The notes below the pieces were generated by a model that worked only from the letters and a program-made list of their open reading frames with translations, was not told the origin of the DNA and searched no databases. Made by a program: the position numbers and the translations under genes. Positions 13,718 through 16,027 of a DNA stretch of 16,027 nucleotides are shown here, piece after piece. How positions within the stretch are numbered: position 1 is the first letter of the stretch; each line of letters opens with the position of its first letter. Source of the DNA: Alphaproteobacteria bacterium (GTDB lineage: Bacteria; Pseudomonadota; Alphaproteobacteria; Sphingomonadales; Sphingomonadaceae); NCBI GenBank assembly GCA_028293005.1, contig JAQGLH010000131.1:1-16027 (forward strand), read 5' to 3'.

Positions 13718-14374
13718 ATGTGGGAAAATTATGTCTTGTACATCGATGGCGAGGCGATCGTGATCGACAAACCGGCCGGCCTAGCGGTTCATCCCGGCTC
13801 GAAAACGCGAGAGAGTCTCGAGGATTACCTTCACCATTTCCGATTCGGTTTCCAGCGCCTTCCGCTCCCGGTCCATCGGCTCGACCGCGACACCAGCGGC
13901 TGTCTTCTGCTTGCGCGCAATCCCAAGGCGCACAAGAAATTCCAGCGCGCTTTCGAGGACAAGAAGGTGGCAAAAGCCTATATCGCCGTGCTCGACGGCG
14001 TGCCGGAGGACAGCGCAGGCACGATCGATCTTGCGCTCGGCAAGGTCTCGACCGCCGAGAAAGGATGGCGAATCGTCCCCGATCCGCGCGGCAAGGCGGC
14101 GATCACGCATTGGCGCGTCGCGGCGGTGCGCGAGGGACGCGCGGTGATCATCTTCACGCCTGAGACCGGTCGCACCCACCAGCTTCGCGTCCATGCGACT
14201 CAAGGGCTCGGCATCCCGATCAGCGGGGACTCGGTCTACGGCGCGGGCAAGGGGCCGATGCTGCTCCACGCCCACAAATTCGACCTGGAGCGTGCAGGCA
14301 AGCCGCCGGTCAGTGCGGTCGCGCCGTTGCCGCCGACGTTCATCAACGCGGGCTTCGGCGATGTCGAATATTGA
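13718..14374 (+). CDS. RluA family pseudouridine synthase
   Basis: RNA uridine isomerase of the RluA class, 218 residues, the compact size of forms without an S4 domain. Motif I is VIDKPAGLAVHPG (15-27). Motif II is HRLDRDTSG (53-61) with catalytic Asp D56, then LLARNPKAHKKFQRAFEDKKVAKAYIAV. Motif III near residue 150 is TGRTHQLRVHATQGLGIPI, then GDSVYG and LLHAHKF. ATG 13718 is chosen because homology starts within 10 residues; the frame also has an ATG at 13664 with no family similarity. It is divergent from ctrA, sharing the CtrA-box region. arfB overlaps its end by 14 bases. Which RNA (23S rRNA or tRNA) it modifies cannot be settled. Confidence 0.9.
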   Translation: MWENYVLYIDGEAIVIDKPAGLAVHPGSKTRESLEDYLHHFRFGFQRLPLPVHRLDRDTSGCLLLARNPKAHKKFQRAFEDKKVAKAYIAVLDGVPEDSAGTIDLALGKVSTAEKGWRIVPDPRGKAAITHWRVAAVREGRAVIIFTPETGRTHQLRVHATQGLGIPISGDSVYGAGKGPMLLHAHKFDLERAGKPPVSAVAPLPPTFINAGFGDVEY

Positions 14375-14774
14375 GCCGCCCGCGATCCCGGAGGATGCGC
14401 TCGACGAGCGCTTCATCACCGCCAGCGGACCGGGCGGGCAGAATGTCAACAAGGTGGCGACCGCGGTTCAGCTGCGCGTCGACGTGTTCAAGCTCGGCCT
14501 CGCGCCCGACGTCTATGCGCGTTTGAAGCAGCTTGCCGGCAGCCGGATGACCGGCGCCGGCGAGATCGTGATCACCGCGCGCAGCTATCGCACGCAGGAC
14601 GCGAATCGCCAGGATGCGCGCGAACGGCTGGCGGAACTGGTCGCAAAGGCCCATCTTCGCCCCGCCAAGCGGGTCAAGACCAAGGCCAGCCGCTCGGCCA
14701 AGGCGAAACGCGTCGACTCGAAGACGCGGCGCGGTGCGGTCAAGGCGGCGCGCGGACGGCCACAAGCGGACTAA
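14361..14774 (+). CDS. arfB: Alternative ribosome-rescue factor ArfB (peptidyl-tRNA hydrolase, YaeJ)
   Basis: Release-factor-like hydrolase that frees stalled ribosomes lacking a stop codon. At 137 residues it matches ArfB rather than a full release factor. The catalytic GGQ motif is in FITASGPGGQNVNKVATAVQL, near residues 24-26. A structured middle (RLKQLAGSRMTGAGEIVITA, then RTQDANRQDARERLAELV) leads to a long, very basic tail rich in Lys/Arg (KRVKTKASRSAKAKR to the end), the part that enters the mRNA channel. ATG 14361 lies inside the preceding gene, giving a 14-base overlap in another frame and suggesting coupled translation. Function is well supported by family pattern. Confidence 0.93.
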   Translation: MSNIEPPAIPEDALDERFITASGPGGQNVNKVATAVQLRVDVFKLGLAPDVYARLKQLAGSRMTGAGEIVITARSYRTQDANRQDARERLAELVAKAHLRPAKRVKTKASRSAKAKRVDSKTRRGAVKAARGRPQAD

Positions 14775-14784
14775 CGACGGACCG

Positions 14785-15294
14785 ATGTACGATTTCAGCA
14801 TCTCAGCGGACGACAAGGAGGAGCTTTACCGCCAGCTTTGCGCTGCCGCCGTCGCGTTGACCGAAGCCGAGCGCGACCCGATCGCCAACATGGCCAACGT
14901 CGCCGCTCTGCTGTGGGAGGCGCTTCCCGATCTCAATTGGGCCGGCTTCTACCGCGCGCTCGACGGCGAGCTGGTGCTCGGCCCGTTCCTGGGGCGCCCG
15001 GCGTGCATTCGCATTCCGTTCGGCAAGGGCGTGTGCGGTGCCGCCGCGTCCAGCCTCGAGGCGCAATGCATCGACGACGTCGACGCTTTTCCAGGCCATA
15101 TCGCCTGCGACACCGCCTCGGCTTCGGAACTCGCCGTGCCGATCGTCGAGGCGGGGCGGCTGATCGCGGTGCTCGACCTCGACAGCCCGCGGCGTGCGCG
15201 CTTTGATAAGGAGGACGTCCGTGGCTGTGTCGAATTGGCACGGCTGCTCGCGCCGCGCCTTCGCCCCGTGGATAATCCCTGCGCCGAGGGTTAA
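14785..15294 (+). CDS. msrC: GAF-domain free-methionine-(R)-sulfoxide reductase (fRMsr)
   Basis: Cytoplasmic GAF-fold enzyme reducing free methionine-(R)-sulfoxide, an oxidative-damage repair step. It has 169 residues, the normal length. The three conserved Cys are C74 (GRPACIRIPFGKGVCG), C84 (same block) and C108 (FPGHIACDTASASELAVPI), matching the catalytic/resolving pattern of E. coli YebR (84, 94, 118). ELARLLAPRL ends the fold. ATG 14785 lies 10 bases after the arfB stop. The putative ribosome site before it (ACGACGGACC) is weak. It is probably transcribed with rluA-like and arfB, although the three do not share a single pathway. Confidence 0.93.
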   Translation: MYDFSISADDKEELYRQLCAAAVALTEAERDPIANMANVAALLWEALPDLNWAGFYRALDGELVLGPFLGRPACIRIPFGKGVCGAAASSLEAQCIDDVDAFPGHIACDTASASELAVPIVEAGRLIAVLDLDSPRRARFDKEDVRGCVELARLLAPRLRPVDNPCAEG

Positions 15295-15347
15295 AAAAGC
15301 CCTAATCCTGCCGGCGTCTCGCCGCGGGCGCGAATAGGGGAAGCCAT

Positions 15348-16027
15348 ATGAACAAGGTGGCGACATTATCCTGGGCCATCGGGTCCATGACGGGCGCAAT
15401 GCTCTTTTCGACGAGCGCGCTCGGGACCGAGCCGACCGGCTCGATTTCTCCGGGTGCGGCAATCCAGTTGGCGGGTGCCGGCACGAGTTGGGGCGGCGGT
15501 GGCGGTGGCATGAGTCATGGCGGTGGCATGCACCATGGCGGCGGCATGGGCCACGGCGGCGGCATGCATCACGGCGGTGGCATGAGCCACGGCGGTGGCA
15601 AGCACCATGGCGGCGGTCACGGGGGACATTTCTCGCGCGGCTTCGGCGGCTTCGGGGGTGGTTTCGGCGGCGGCTTCGGCGGCTTTGGCTGGGGCGGCGG
15701 CTATTACGGCGCGCCCTCGGGCAATTGGTGGGTCAAGGTGATCATGCCGCCCCCGGTCAATCCCTGCCCTTATTACGGCTATGCGGTGCCCGGCCCGATC
15801 GTCGAGCATGGCGAAGCCATGGCGCCGCCGCACGACGGCGACAATTACGACTATGACGACGGCGACATGGATTATGGTGATGCGCCGCCGCCCGGCTGGG
15901 ACGAGCGCGATGGTCCTCCGCCGCCTCCTCCGCCCCCGCCGCCGCCTCTGCCGCCCCCCCCGCCGGGCTGGGACGGAAGGACGCCTTACTACAACTACGG
16001 CAATCCCTATTGCGGAGGGGTGATCAA
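15348..16027 (+). CDS. Secreted Gly/His/Met-rich repeat protein (partial, C-terminus beyond the window)
   Basis: Frame open from ATG 15348 to the window edge, 226 codons; AGGGGAA lies 6 bases upstream. Residues 1-26 (MNKVATLSWAIGSMTGAMLF, then STSALG) look like a signal peptide. Residues 49-54 are Gly only. Six 6-residue units of M-x-H-G-G-G follow (55-90; the last unit has K in place of M). A Phe/Gly block runs to about 119. Then come WWVKVIMPPPVNPCPYYGY, an acidic DNYDYDDGDMDYGD patch, and a proline run of 11 residues, Leu, then 5 more (190-206), closing GWDGRTPYYNYG. It is probably exported and intrinsically disordered. His/Met ligands suggest binding of copper or another metal, but this is inference. 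No recognised domain is visible. Confidence 0.8.
   Translation, partial: MNKVATLSWAIGSMTGAMLFSTSALGTEPTGSISPGAAIQLAGAGTSWGGGGGGMSHGGGMHHGGGMGHGGGMHHGGGMSHGGGKHHGGGHGGHFSRGFGGFGGGFGGGFGGFGWGGGYYGAPSGNWWVKVIMPPPVNPCPYYGYAVPGPIVEHGEAMAPPHDGDNYDYDDGDMDYGDAPPPGWDERDGPPPPPPPPPPPLPPPPPGWDGRTPYYNYGNPYCGGVI
15510..15617 (+). repeat. Six 18-base coding repeats (MxHGGG)
   Basis: Six in-frame 18-base units encode ATG/AAG-x-His-Gly-Gly-Gly. Units differ mainly at the second codon (Ser, His or Gly) and at synonymous third positions. Such a tandem array can gain or lose units without shifting the frame. Confidence 0.85.

Noticed and set aside
15510..15617. CRISPR-like or satellite array from the regular 18-base repeats
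   Set aside because: There are no spacers, and the units are in-frame codons of an exported repeat protein.

Overview
This GC-rich window looks like chromosomal DNA of an alphaproteobacterium, most likely a sphingomonad (Sphingomonadales). The evidence is a CtrA cell-cycle regulator with a perfect CtrA box in its own promoter, a perfect general-stress (EcfG-type) promoter, a small protein ending in the sphingomonad-style acidic SDESFPASDPP tail, and codon use with G/C-rich third positions throughout. I see no insertion sequence, phage gene, tRNA, rRNA or CRISPR array.

Layout. 1-1132 (minus) is the N-terminal part of a periplasmic PQQ-dependent alcohol dehydrogenase carrying the extra aspartate typical of lanthanide-dependent enzymes. 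It is divergent from an Rrf2-type, cysteine-bearing regulator (1303-1761). A small membrane protein (1933-2493) converges on a small single-pass membrane protein (2546-2878, minus). Next comes a pyridine-nucleotide pair: a CinA/PncC-type amidase (2995-3495) whose stop overlaps the start of glutamine-dependent NAD+ synthetase nadE (3495-5546). As given, nadE is broken by one in-frame TAG at 4779-4781.

5619-11734 is an envelope/glycan block. An EcfG-type promoter (5658-5682) precedes a glycosyltransferase fused to UDP-galactopyranose mutase (5719-8076). A cyclopropane-fatty-acid-synthase-like methyltransferase follows (8182-9402). A convergent gene encodes a second two-enzyme fusion, a GH1-type glycosidase joined to an RmlD-type sugar-nucleotide reductase (9506-11695, minus). 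Together these suggest a stress-induced, galactofuranose-related surface glycan or glycolipid pathway; this link is inference.

11922-12649 holds two consecutive PilZ-domain proteins. ctrA (12836-13537, minus) follows, with a strong terminator and an autoregulatory CtrA site. Downstream on the plus strand are an RluA-family pseudouridine synthase, the ribosome-rescue hydrolase ArfB overlapping it by 14 bases, and a free-methionine-(R)-sulfoxide reductase. The window ends inside a secreted Gly/His/Met-rich repeat protein (15348 onward).

The most notable items are the nadE nonsense codon, the two unusual enzyme fusions with the stress promoter, the lanthanide signature in the PQQ enzyme, and the MxHGGG-repeat exported protein.
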